From positions 73,908,400 to 73,972,399 of the forward strand of contig OY829328.1 in NCBI GenBank assembly GCA_963691655.1: a stretch of DNA of 64,000 nucleotides, given 5' to 3'. Position numbers and translations under genes: made by a program. Below are positions 45,241-56,549 of the stretch, piece by piece. The notes beneath the pieces are model-generated. The model was not told the DNA's origin, searched no databases, and saw only the letters and a program-made list of their open reading frames with translations. The stretch comes from Toxonevra muliebris (lineage: Eukaryota > Arthropoda > Insecta > Diptera > Pallopteridae). Position 1 is the first letter of the stretch; each line of letters starts with the position of its first letter.

Positions 45241-47245
45241 GAACGGAAGTGTAGTACCCTTCTCCTCCCTCCACGCATCCAACTTCATTTGCTGGTGTTT
45301 TGAAAACGCTTTATACCGGAGCAATCCAATTGTTTTCGGGCGATATCATCGAAATGATAAACGAAACCGTTCAAAAATATCGGTTTGACATCGTTCGGAC
45401 GGAAATCTTAAAGATTTAGATGTCGGAAAATCTCTACAAATCTGCGTAAACGGAGCTGATATCGGAACCAGGTATATTGAAATCATGGGGAACTCAGCAC
45501 AAAGACAAAACTGACCATAGAATCCCCATTCCGTTGTTATCTGTTCCGTAGTGTAATTGCTCAAATTGAGATCTTTGTCTGAGTCTGTTGTTGGCATCTG
45601 CCTTCGTCTATTCTACAGTCTGTCGTTATCACGCAGACTTAGTGACCGAACTTGCTCACATATTGCTTTCAATTGTTATGAGGAGTAGCAATTCTTATGA
45701 GTTTGCTCTTCATGATCAGTTTTCGCTAGGAATATCTGGCTGATTGAGCAGTTACACATTATGTATAATTTTTTCAGTTTTAAAAAGCTGAATGAAGTAA
45801 AGCTTGAAGTCAAACAAGACGACAAATGCAGAGAGATATGAGCTGAAGACAAATGAAACTGTAACGTTTCATTCAATAAATTATAAGGTCAAAAAGTTAT
45901 AAGAAATTTCTCTTCTCTAGTGCAACCTTGGTTATTATATGAACATATTTACAGGTGCATATTGTTCGAATTTCATTACATATTGTGTTGGAAAAATTGT
46001 CAAAAAAAAAAAGAACAAAACACTTTGGAAACAAAATGCAATAAAAAAATATATTTTCATTTTCTTCCTTTCTTCATTTTTCACATATTTCATTTGAAGG
46101 CATCTTGTGCTTTTAATCGAGCTAGCCAGCCAGCCAACAGGCCACATTGGTACTCTCATACCCATACATAAGTATGTGCTGCGTGTTAGTTGTATGTGTG
46201 TGTGTATGCGTGTTTCTGTAAATATTATTCCCAGGCCATCTTCTTTCATTATTTCATTGAATTCTGTTACCGGTGTATTTCCTATGTACTCTATGCTATT
46301 TAGAATAGTACCTAGTATATGAAACAAATGGAATCATTTCTATAGTTTTAGTTTTCTAACATTGTGTATGGGCAAACACATTCATGTGCGTGCAAATTCG
46401 TTAGCAAATTTTAACTCATTCCAGCTCACTTCCGCCTTTAGCTTAATACTTTCCACTATTCCCTTTAAGTTTGATTTTCTTTATAGAATATGAAAGTGTA
46501 TGTTTTTTTTTTTTGTATTTTCCTTTTATTTTTAAGGTTTTTAAGTCTTTAATAATAATCATAAATTGTATGAGCTTTTGAAATCTTCTCTTGTTGCTTA
46601 AGTATAAGCATAGCGAGTAGTTTGTCGTATATGCATAGAATAAAAGGATTTTATATTTGAGCTTGGATAACTAAAAACTTTTTACACAGAACTATACATA
46701 TATTTTAATATTTAATTATAATTTTTACATAACTATTTTAATAATACAAAGAGGAGGGTATAAAAATATTGTTCTAAGTTTCTACATAAACCTTTTTTGG
46801 ATAAAAGCACAATTAGAAGATAAAAGAGTTTTTTAAGCTAGAGAAAACTAAAAAAAAAATCATAAAAATAAAACTACATGCTTAGAGTACCAAAGTAGAT
46901 TAATTGTGTAAAAATAAAAGTTGGAATTTGTTTTAGTTATAATTCATACTAAAATAAATAAACATTGAACATATAAATATTGGCATTCTGTAGAATTATA
47001 GACAATTAACTTGATGAGTTGAACAGAAACCGATTCGGAAGTCAGATCAAAACCCACACCATAATTCAGGTCCAATTCTGGCTAAAATTAAACCTTTTGT
47101 TATTATTATAACTAGCGGATCCAGAGGAGTGAGGGAGGGAGGTTTATTTTTCTATCCCCTCAAAATATTTTTTTTTTTTTAATCATGACCAATGATCAAA
47201 ATATATGACAATCTCATCGCTAAGGGGGGTGGATTCGCTAGTTTT
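45241..47245. other. Non-coding DNA
   Basis: No supported gene. The minus frame at 45,346-45,597 (83 codons) has mixed composition but no motif I recognise. CATA/TGTG microsatellite near 46,150-46,210. Confidence 0.5.
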
Positions 47246-47249
47246 AATT

Positions 47250-47450
47250 ATTATAGTTGGGAAATGCAATGCAATCTATAAGTTCTTTTGCGCCCCTTCA
47301 TAGACTCACAATACTTCGCCACCTTCCCTAGAAATTCTAATATTGATCCTACTTCTATGGAGTATAGATTAGCTTCTTGTACTTGATGCCCACACATATG
47401 CCTTCTTCGAATATGCATAAGAGTAGGACACTGTCCTAAGATCCTTTTCT
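47250..47450 (-). pseudogene. Possible LINE C-terminal relic
   Basis: Minus frame reads RILGQCPTLMHIRRRHMCGH, then EVGSILEFLGKVAKY. The pattern C-CP-L---R---G, followed some 20 residues later by -IL-F, is the C-terminus of RNase-H-bearing LINEs (compare HFLCHCLGLARTR near 16,600). The preceding Cys/His residues are not preserved. Suggestive only. Confidence 0.45.
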
Positions 47451-47529
47451 TCTCAGTAAAACCTGCATGGCTCATTAGAAAGAACTCCCAGTTTTTAAAG
47501 GTGATAGGAATCTTCTCTTGATAGGAAAA

Positions 47530-49560
47530 AACAATTGTTAGACCAACAAAAAGATAAAATTCGGAACAAACTAAAATCAGATTCATTTCGATATTCAGAC
47601 CAAATTGAAACTAGAAATCAGATTAAAATTTGGCCCAAAACTTACACTAAAAAGCAGTTAAAAAATAATCCCAATATTCAGATCAAAACATTGCCCAATA
47701 TTTGGAGCAAAATTCACACCAAAATTCAGACGTAAAGCAAACCAAACAATAGACCAAATATCAAATCAAAACCAAATTAAAACTTTCCCCGGTATTCAAA
47801 GCAAAACTGAGGTAAAAATTCAAACCAAAAATCAGACTCAAAATCGGACCAATCCAAATTAAAAGCAGACCAAAACTTAGATCGAAAAGAAATCAACGAC
47901 CATCCCGATATTCAGACAAAAATTCAGACCAATATTTAGACAAAAAGAGACCAAATCTCACATGAAAAATAGATCGGAAACCATCTTGATATTCAGAATA
48001 AAATATGGATTAAAATTCAGACCAATATTGGTACCGAAATTCAAACCAAATCTCAGAACAAAAGCAGAACAAATACCATCCCAATATTTAGACCAAAATT
48101 CAGAACCAAAGCTGGTCAAAACTTATCCCGATATTCAAGGCAAAACCGAGGCAAAAATTCAGTCTTATATTCAGACCAAAAACTGTGATTAAAATTCAGA
48201 TTAAAAACACACCAAAACTCAGATTAAGAGAAGATCAACAACCATTCCGATATTTAGACTAAAATTCAGACCAAAAGATGACTAAATCTCAGATGAAAGG
48301 CAGATCGGAAACCATCTTGATATTCAGAATAAAATACGAATTCAAATTCAGACCAATATTGTGACCGAAATTCAAACCGAAAGTCAGATCAAAAGCAGAA
48401 CAAACATCTTCCCAATAATAAGACTAAAATTCAGAACCAAAGTTGATCAAAACTTATCCCGGTATTCAAAGCAAATCTGAGGAAAAAATTCAGGCTTATA
48501 TTCAGACCAAAAACCCTGATCAAAATTCAGATTAAAAACCGACTATAACGTAGAGTAAAAGGAGATCAAGAACCATAAACTAAAATTTAAACCAATATTA
48601 AGACCAAACGCAGTCCAAATCTCAGATTAAAAGTAGATCGGAAACCATCTTGATATTCAGAATAAAATACGGATTCAAATTCAGATCAATCTTGTGACCA
48701 AAATTCAAACCGAATCTCAGATCAAAAGCAGAACAAACACCATTCCAATATTCAGACCAAAATTCAGAACCAAAGTTGAACAAATAGTATCCCGATATTC
48801 AAGGCAAAGCCGTGGCAAAAATTCAGACTTATATTCAGACCAAAAACTCTGATAAAAATTCTTATTTAAAACAGACTAAAAATTCAGACCAATATTAAGA
48901 CCAAAAAATGACTAATCCTCAGATGAAAGCAGATCGAAAACCATCTTAATATTCAGAATAAAATAAGAATAAAACTCAGATCAATATTGTGACCAAAATT
49001 CAAGCAGAATCTCATATCAAAAGCAGAACAAACATCTTCCCAATATTCAGAGCCAAAAATCATTTCGTTATTTAGACTAAAACTCACAGACCAAATTCAA
49101 TCAAAAAATCACACCAAAATTCATAGCAAATTTCACACAAAAAGCAGACCAATATTCAAACCAAAAACCATCCCGGTATTGAGACCAAAACTTAGATTGT
49201 AATCAGGCCAAAGCAGACTATAAATCAAACCGAAGAAACTGGACCCAATCTCAAACCAAAAGTTCAAACTAAAAATTAAATAAAAACTCTAACCAAAAAT
49301 AAATCTAATATTCAGTCCACAACCAGACCAAATCTCAGATCAAAAACCTTTCCGATATTAAAATCAAAATTCAGACGAAAACTAAGACCAAAAATCGTTG
49401 CGATATTTTTTTTTTTTTAGTATTTCAAAGTTATTTAAAAGTATGAAGACTTATTTGGCCCGGTTTCAAAGAGAAATTATATCGCCAAAACTCAAAGCTA
49501 AACCAAAAATTAATTCTAAATTGTAATCAAAATTTAGACCAAAAGCAGGTCGGAACCCAG
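47530..49560. repeat. CAGACCAAAA-type array with ~332-bp higher-order unit
   Basis: Same short motif as at 1.44-3.54 kb. AGATCGGAAACCATCTTGAT recurs at 47,971, 48,302, 48,635 and, slightly changed, 48,931 (steps 331, 333 and 296), with ordered submotifs AGCAGAACAAACA, CCAATATTCAGACC and TTCAAGGCAAA within each unit. The frames at 47,535 and 47,962 (DQIETRNQIK-like) are artefacts. Confidence 0.88.
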
Positions 49561-50010
49561 ACCAAGACTGAGATGTTAGAGGAGACGGTAGTCCCTTTTT
49601 CCTCTTTCTAAATCTGCCACTATCGTGAGTTGGGATAGGTTAGATTAAGGGGGAGTACTCAGAATATCTGAGGGACTACGGATACTAAACAATTGATCCA
49701 TTATGCTGTGAGTATGCGTGGGACCTTGAACAATTTTACTTTTTTATATCCAACTTGGACCACCTTATCGTTTTATGAATGTTATTAAATCTGTTTGTTT
49801 GGTATTGATTAGTTGCTCCAGTTTTCCGAACTGTCTGTCTTCTCAGAAATGCAGATAACGAATCTGAAGATTGAAGATGTGATGTGATCAGATGTGAATG
49901 GTCTAAATTATTTCTAAGATTTTATTTTGCAGTTGTTAAGTATACTTAATACTTACGTTAATTAAAGCTAAGATATTTTTTGGGGGAAAAAATTAAAAAT
50001 AATAATTTCA
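49561..50010. other. Spacer upstream (3' side) of tRNA copy 2
   Basis: No gene seen. A-runs at 49,987-49,999 are T-runs on the minus strand, about 12 nt beyond the tRNA 3' end, a good polymerase III terminator. Confidence 0.5.
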
Positions 50011-50083
50011 AAGCCCTTACGGGGATCGAACCCGTGACCTTCGGATTAGAAGTCCGACGCGCTATCCGCTGCGCTAAAGGGCC
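50011..50083 (-). tRNA. tRNA-Arg (anticodon UCU), copy 2
   Basis: All 73 nt are identical to copy 1 at 28,151-28,223, with a complete cloverleaf, intact A and B boxes and anticodon TCT. On the minus strand a T5-6 terminator follows within about 12-20 nt. The 5' flank starting CGGCCC/TTAAGCGG resembles that of the damaged copy 3, 0.5 kb away. Confidence 0.95.
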
Positions 50084-50585
50084 GCTTAATTTCAAGAGCT
50101 CAGCATTTTAGCTTAATCTGTATTTAGTTTGTTCTTCATTTGATTACTTCAAGAGATAGAGCTGACATAATCTTGTTTTTTATTCAGCAACTGTTCAAAT
50201 ATTTATGAATATTTTACGGCGTCAAAAGCTGGCCATATTTTTCTTAATATGTTGCCGGCGGTATGTAATTTTTATCTGACAATTTAAAGATAATGTACAG
50301 CAGGCAGTCAATTCGAATCCTGCTCGAGATTCATGAAGAACGCTTTCTATCCTAATTATTACTATGTTCCAATATTTTCTCCAGAATTCATTAGAGTCAA
50401 AAGAGAAAAATCGTAAAAAGGAAAGTGTTGCTGGAAAAATTTTCGGTGATATAAAATACAATTTTAAGATTATTTCAGCGGAAATTGGGTTGGGTTCGAA
50501 GCCCTAAAATGATGATTGATCAAAAAAACTTTTTTAGCATCATTCGGTGTCTTTATATATCTAGGAGAAGCTACAAATTTTTTGA
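50084..50585. other. Spacer between tRNA copies
   Basis: AT-rich. A weak T-arm-like CAATTCGAATCCTGCTCG at about 50,308 lacks a partner A box. No gene. Confidence 0.5.
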
Positions 50586-50659
50586 AAGACCTAACGGGGA
50601 TCGAACCCGTGACCTTCGGATTAGAAGTCCGACGCGCTATCCGCTGCGCCAAAAGGGCC
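50586..50659 (-). tRNA. tRNA-Arg(UCU)-like copy 3, acceptor stem broken (likely pseudogene)
   Basis: D, anticodon and T arms are identical to copies 1 and 2 (anticodon TCT), but the acceptor strands do not match: 5' side GGCCCTTT against 3' side TAGGTCT, with an extra T before position 8 and TG in place of TA. The 5' flank (AAGCGGCC on the minus strand) is shared with copy 2 while the 3' acceptor half differs, so it may be a recombinant of two Arg genes. No T4 terminator lies within about 50 nt on the minus strand. Confidence 0.75.
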
Positions 50660-51786
50660 GCTTACTAATTTTTTTATACTCTTTCATAATAAATGAAATG
50701 TTGTTTGCATTCAAGCTTGATTCAAAAGGAAACAAAAAATTCGTATTGTTATTTCAAAAATTTGGCAGCTGTTTATATATTTGCAGAAGAAAAAACAAAA
50801 TAACAATACACTGTAAAAAACTAGTTTAAAGTTGCAAAGAAAGTTTCTAAGCAATTAAAACCAGTAATAAATGTAAGTAGAAATAATAAAATGAGAAAAA
50901 CATTCAATTCTATTTCAACTTAAGAAACTTAAGTTCTCTCTAAATTAAATTCTGTAATATTTTTTTTTTTTAAGTGTATGAGTGTATATCTCAGTCTGTC
51001 ATTTCTTAGATACAAAATTAATGAACCAACAAAAATTTATTATACATAATTGTGGTTTCTTTTGTGGTCTGGTTAAAATTCCACAAAATAAATTTGTGGT
51101 TAAAAACTTTTCTACAATGAATGACAAAAAGTAAAAGACTAGAAAAAAACAATTTTTTTTTTCAATATTATTACAAAACAAAACCAAGAAAAACATTTTA
51201 AAATATGCATTCACAAATTCTTGGCAACAAAAAAAAAAATTTTTTTTTCTCTCATTCACAATTACGACAAACAAATAAAACAATTTTATTGGAATTTTTG
51301 AAATTGCTTGGTCTAGTCATATGTATGCATAAATTATGGGGCTGAAAAATGCTGTCGCTGCTGCTGTCCAACTGGGTTAAAACAAAAAATAAAAACATTT
51401 TTTTGGAAACAAAAATATTTATTTTTTTTTGTCGCTTGTTTTTCTACTCTCTTTTCAAGCTATGTCTTTTTTTTTTTTTTTTGTTAACCACACCATCCTG
51501 AAATATATATGTTTGTGTATGTGTGTATTCATGAGAAATATGCCATTTGTGGAATGGCACAGTATGGCCAAATGAGTTTAAAGTGGGTAAAATTATTAGA
51601 ATTTGTAGCCCAACTAATCATAGGAAAAATGCCAAAAAATTCACAGTGGTTTTTTGGTTCAGGAGACATATCTGGAATTTTTTCGCAAATTTTCAAACGC
51701 GAAATTCGTGATGAAAAAAATTGCGAAAATTTTTACTTGCAATTTTTTTATACTAAAAATAAGTTTCGGGGAAAAAATTATACGTT
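50660..51786. other. Non-coding DNA
   Basis: AT-rich, A- and T-runs near 51,150-51,250 and 51,420-51,482. The 51,509-51,790 frame has no recognised domain. GCTGTCGCTGCTGCTGTCC near 51,351 is the only GC-rich patch. Confidence 0.5.
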
Positions 51787-51790
51787 TTAA

Positions 51791-52269
51791 CCTTTTTGGT
51801 ACTGTGGTGACACCGGTATCACAAGATTGATTTTTGCGATTTTTTAGAAATTATCCAATAAATTTTTATAAACCTAAAAGTTTTTGAAAGAGAATTGATG
51901 GTTCTTTAATTTCAATTAAAAAAAGTTACAAACATTTTTTTGATAACGGTACTACAGTACCGCGAATCAAAAATAAAAAAAATTGTGTTTTTTTTGTTAA
52001 TTTTCAATCGCTAACAATTTTTACAAAATTTGTTCAAACACAAGAAATTTTTAATATGCTGGCGGAAAAACTATTTGCTCAAACATGATTTCCCATATTT
52101 TTACATTTTTGTTTACTCTTTTGGAATTTAAGTTTTGGGTCACCAGTGAACCTAACATCTTCAATGGAAACTTTTTAAGAACTTTTTACAATAAAATGCG
52201 AGTCGAAATAATCGAATCTTGATTCGGTTTTGCTCTATCGGTTCTAGTTACCTTACGGTCAAGCAAGGG
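51791..52269. mobile_element. TTAA-flanked element candidate A (479 bp)
   Basis: TTAA at 51,787-51,790 and 52,270-52,273. Ends CCTTTTTGGTACTG and, reversed, CCCTTGCTTGACCG: weak inverted repeats. A related stretch follows at about 52,300-52,520 (ATTCGATTTTGCGCTATCTC versus ATTCGGTTTTGCTCTATCGG; TTCCTTACGGT versus TACCTTACGGT), so the family is present twice. No coding frame. Confidence 0.45.
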
Positions 52270-52628
52270 TTAAGTAAAAAATTATTGCTAAGTTACTTTG
52301 TGTATCTTTAAAAAAAATATCTAATAAAAATGTACAGAAAAAATTGGTAAAAAAAATCCCATTGAAAGCCACAGGGTCACCGATGACCCATGAAAGTTCA
52401 GACCTTCAGAGGCGCAGAATGCCTGTATTGATAAAAAATTGTAACAAGAAATTGGGGTCAGACAATACGAATCTGAATTCGATTTTGCGCTATCTCCTCT
52501 AGTTTCCTTACGGTTCCAAAAGAGTTTTCTTTTAATTTTTTTGGAACAAAGTTTTCCCAATTCTCAAAAATTAAAAACAATTAACTATAAGACAATTATT
52601 GAATAGAACATTTTCGCACAGGTATTAA

Positions 52629-53089
52629 CCCATTAGGTCCCTCTTTTGTGGTTTTTTGTGCCCTTTTTTTAAGAAGTTACCTTATTAACCCATTACGAGG
52701 CTTAATAGGGAGTTAGTAAGTCCCAAAAATTTATGTTGAAAAAATAAAAAAATTCATAAGGAAGATACTAAAGGGTTAATACAATGTTGACGATATAATT
52801 GCTTAGTTTAATAAGTTTATTTTGCGGTGTAAAATATAGTTTTATTTTATTTTTGAAAAATATTTTTCAAGCCAATTTAGTTCACTGCGTATCAGAGGTG
52901 GAGCAATTTGAACCTTTTTTTAAATTCTGGTTTATTTTTAATAAACCAAATTTGAAAGGTTTTTGTTGTTCAGTGGCCAATGGTTAAATGGTTAAAGCAA
53001 CATATTTCTAGAGCTTACTAACCCTCGCCATGAGTCATTTCTTCAATTAGACACAAAAAGTAAACCCCATAAACGAAGAAGCTAATGGG
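52629..53089. mobile_element. TTAA-flanked piggyBac-like MITE candidate B (461 bp)
   Basis: TTAA at 52,625-52,628 and 53,090-53,093; ends CCCATTAGGTCC and, reversed, CCCATTAGCTTC (8-bp identical start). Length is close to the proven 469-bp TTAA element at 15.0 kb. It encloses a smaller TTAA-bounded segment. Confidence 0.55.
52689..52775. mobile_element. Small TTAA-bounded segment nested in candidate B (87 bp)
   Basis: TTAA at 52,685-52,688 and 52,776-52,779; ends CCCATTACG and, reversed, CCCTTTAGT. Could be a nested deletion derivative or chance, since TTAA is frequent in this DNA. Confidence 0.3.
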
Positions 53090-53591
53090 TTAAAACGTTT
53101 GAGACAAATATTGTATGGAAAATTTTATTATAAATTGCAGGAGGTTCAAGCTCGTATAATTTTTTTTCGGAATTCTTTCAGAGTTCTTTTTCAGAACCTT
53201 GATTTTTTTTTGTTGAAGTGTATAACCGACATAGTTAATCAGATAAAGTGATGAGAAGTAAAAAACTTTTACATTCACTCAATATGAGAAAATTATTTCT
53301 TAATACATAAACATATGAAAAATTTCTTAATAGCCCATAAAGACCCCATTTTTCCGAATTCAGGTACATATTGTGAATGAGGTAGAGGGAATGGAGAAAA
53401 ACTGACTACGCAGTAGTGATCAGCGTCCCTGAGTTACTAAAATATGGCGCATAAGAAAAAGATTTTGTTGCACTGTGTTATAGATAAAAAAAATTATTAG
53501 AAATCTAAGACTTAAGACCCTATGTTGATAACTTTTATAGTTAATCACATATGTATATGTATAGTAGAGGCGAAAATTGGAAAAGTATTAA

Positions 53592-53945
53592 CCCTTTAAC
53601 GAGCTTTCGGAAACAAATCTTATGTTTTTTGCAGAATATTATCTAAGATGTTTTTAGGGCTTGAATCTGTCAAAAAAATTATTCTAGAGCCAAATTTTTC
53701 AGATTTAGGTAAAAAAATCCACCAAGATCAAATTTTATCACGAGGAAAAATTTATTGATTTTTGCAACAAAGTTCACGACCCAACTGTATTTTGATGAGT
53801 TTTTTCAGATATTTTTCCGTTTTTTGCTTAGTCTATACTTTAATTATTAATTCTGTATTAAATTTATTAAAAATCGCTAGAAATCGGTAAGCATTACGCG
53901 CGTTCAAAGCTGAGTGGCTTATAAGTAACTCCAGTAGCGAAAGGG
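53592..53945. mobile_element. TTAA-flanked element candidate C (354 bp)
   Basis: TTAA at 53,588-53,591 and 53,946-53,949; ends CCCTTTAACGAG and, reversed, CCCTTTCGCTAC (6-bp identical start). No coding frame. Less certain than B. Confidence 0.4.
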
Positions 53946-54430
53946 TTAAACACGCTCTTAAAATGAACAAAATTTGAATAACTTCTGAGTGACTTCGATC
54001 ATTTTTTCAATGGAAAAAATGGAAAATGTAAGAAAATTGTCTAGAAACTATTATTTGAAGAACCTATGCTGATAACTCCTCCAATTAATTAGGTATAGTA
54101 GTAAAATTTTACAAATTTGTAAATTAACTTTGAAAATGGATAATATTTCAACAAACTTTTAGATTTATATTTTTTGATTAATAGATAAAAAATATCTAGA
54201 AAATGAAGATGTGAAAAGTTGTACTCCAAATATTTGTATAATCAACTTGATATGAACAACTTAGAAGATATGCAAAATTTCTGCTTATAACTTTTATAAT
54301 TAGCGTGATATAATGAAATATAGTGAAAAGTTGAGCTTAAAAGTTCTGCAAAAATTCAGAGTTTTTACCCATTTGAAATACCTTAATTCTTAGAATATTC
54401 TTGTGCCCATCGTTGAACTAGTTTTAACCA
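53946..54430. other. Spacer, nothing recognised
   Basis: AT-rich with no repeats or frames of note. Confidence 0.5.
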
Positions 54431-54587
54431 ACTAAAGGCTGTTTTCTCAATGTCCGGTTAAGTACAAATCAGAACTTACTACTGCTGCTACTACTAACCG
54501 TCAGTTAAAGTTCGGGTTACTGCTTAACTGGACATTGAAAAAACTTTGTAAGCAATTTAATTTTATTAATTTCTAAAGCCTTTAGTT
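54431..54587. repeat. Inverted repeat / possible MITE (about 157 bp)
   Basis: Two nested arm pairs: ACTAAAGGCT (54,431-54,440) with AGCCTTTAGT (54,577-54,586), and TTTTCTCAATGTCCGGTTAA with its near complement ending at 54,543 (TTAACTGGACATTGAAAAAA). The right arm carries about 30 extra bases between the two blocks. Looks like a hairpin element with an internal insertion. Confidence 0.55.
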
Positions 54588-55970
54588 CCACCGTTTCATT
54601 GGTGTTATCTTTTTTCGCGCTGACTGCATGCCATATTCGATATTCTTTCTCGCCATGCACTTTCGCGCGCCCTTTTTAACCCCTAGCTCTCCTGATGGCA
54701 CATAAACATACATACAAACCAAACACAGAACTCTTCCTTGCAGTCATTGAAATTGAAATAATAAAATGACAAAAAAAAAAAGAAAAAAATGTATAACAAC
54801 GGACTGAGTAAAAAGTTTCACAGTTTTGTTGAAAATGTTGAAAATTTCGCGAGGTTTTGTTTTGTGGGTTTCGCTTTTGTTTTCAAGTTTTGTTTCGATT
54901 TTTTTTTTAATTTTATTCTTTTTATTCAACTCAACCGAGCACAGCATAATAAAAACTTGGCTAATTTGTTTCAATTATTAAAATATTTAGCAAAAACGCA
55001 TAACTACAAAAATTTCTATTATAAAACAAAAACAATTAAACCATAGAATTTGCAATTATTACAATAATAACAATAATAATACTAATAAGCATATTTATAT
55101 TTAGCTTAAGTGCCATGCTCAATGCCTTCCTCTTTTCCTTGTACAAAAAAAAAAAAAAAAAAAAAAACATTTATTTGTATTTATATTTCCCACGAATTGT
55201 TTTCTCTCCATGATTAATGATATTCGAATGCGCTTGAGATTTATTGTAAGCTTATAGCTTAAATGTTTTTGTTTTCGTATGATGAATGAGTTGAATTAAT
55301 TTAACATTTAGTTATGTATTTATTTATAAATAAAAATATAATAAAATAAACCTGTCTACTGTTTTTATTACCTTTTATTATGGTATTTCTTCTTTTTTTT
55401 ATATGGAAAAAATGATTTCTTTATGTGGTTACGTAGGTAGATTTTCATAATAAACACGTGGGTGGACAATCAAACGCCATTGTTCTACTTTTGCATGAAA
55501 CAAGCCAAGTAAAACGAAACAAAGTTATTACAAAACCCACGCAATAACTATTGTGCATATGATTCGTGCAGAAAATAAAAGATCGATGGGGTTGTGTATG
55601 GAGACTATAACTAAAATACACCATGCATATAGGGAAGTATATCGCGGCATACAGAAGTTGGGGATGAGAAAGGTAAATACAATTTTTTCCCCGTGCACTA
55701 GCAAAACTTTTTAATTAAATGTAATTTAATTTTAATTTGTATGGGAGTAGAAGCCCTAAGCTTCCAAGAAGAGTAAAAGGAGGGAAAATGCAAGAACAAA
55801 AAAGAAAAACGCAGAAAATGGCAATTTTAGTTCACTTAGGAGATTCAATATTTTAGTTAATTTGTCTTTAATGAATTAACTCCTTTAATGGTTCATTAGC
55901 TCACCAAAAGAATAAAACTTAGGTGAATTACCTTGTTCATATTCAGGATCCGAATCTTTAAAGTAACTAC
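54588..55970. other. Non-coding DNA
   Basis: Includes TTTCGCGCGCCC near 54,662, an A-run at about 55,146-55,167 and AT-rich filler. Opposed frames at 54,744-55,046 are low-complexity. No gene. Confidence 0.5.
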
Positions 55971-55974
55971 TAAT

Positions 55975-56310
55975 TCAGGAACCATAATTAAATTTGACTA
56001 ATAAATGCAAAGTAATGACTTAAAAAAATCAATCATCAATCACAAGGTAATGACTAATTTGTAAAACTATTTAATAAGTTTCAGTTTAATTTTTTTCATA
56101 AATCTGGTGATATTATTAAAACTAAAGATTGAATAACTAATTACTGAAAAACTAATGATTAAATGACTAATATATTTAGTTGTGATTATGACTAACCATT
56201 TAATCGTGATTCATTAGCTATGACTAAAATTTTAGTTGGATAATTAGTTAATTGATAAAAATTAGTTGATTATGACTTAATCTGCTCATCAACAATGATC
56301 AAATGGAATT
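55975..56310. repeat. Interspersed repeat, copy A (TTAGTC/TAATGACTAA-rich)
   Basis: Collinear with 57,690-57,990: shared ATCATCAATCACAAGGTAAT / ATCATTAATCACAAGTTACC, GATTAAATGACTAAT, GTGATTATGACTAAC, GATTCATTAGCTATGA / GATTCGTTAGCTTTGA and AAAATTTTAGTTG. By eye about three quarters identical. Confidence 0.75.
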
Positions 56311-56354
56311 AACTCCAAGTCAAAACTATTTTTAATTAAAAAAATAAAATTAAA

Positions 56355-56549
56355 TTGTGTATTAACGAACACAAGGCTGAAGTGAAACTTCTTGTGAACT
56401 AAACGAAACACAAGCAAATAACAAGCAAATGAAATTTTTCAATCGCTAAATTTTTTACTTCATTGGCTTGTGTTTTTTAATTTCATTTGCTTGTGTTTCG
56501 TTTAGTTCACAAGAAGTTTAATTTCTGCCTTGTGTTCGTTAATACACAA
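56355..56549. mobile_element. Hairpin MITE, 65-bp inverted arms (195 bp)
   Basis: Left arm 56,355-56,419 starts TTGTGTATTAACGAACACAA and includes CTTCTTGTGAACTAAACGAA. The right arm 56,485-56,549 is its reverse complement with three differences in 65. The 65-bp centre is AT-rich and itself partly inverted (ACAAGCAAATGAAATT and its complement). No coding capacity. Short size, long near-perfect arms and no ORF are typical of MITEs. Target duplication not clear; TTAA-like sequence flanks the left side. Confidence 0.85.

Noticed and set aside
45346..45597. 83-codon minus frame with non-repetitive composition
   Set aside because: No recognisable domain, no splice or start context, and it borders a decayed LINE; not enough to call a gene.
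50300..50330. tRNA half-gene (CAATTCGAATCCTGCTCG)
   Set aside because: B-box-like only; no A box at suitable distance and no cloverleaf.
50470..50829. Frames on both strands overlapping 50,586-50,659 (for example containing NPKVTGSIPVRS or NGDRTRDLR)
   Set aside because: These are translations of the tRNA-Arg T and anticodon arms, a well-known source of false proteins.
56355..56549. microRNA precursor
   Set aside because: Arms are too long and too perfect for a typical miRNA hairpin and have MITE structure; small-RNA data would be needed.
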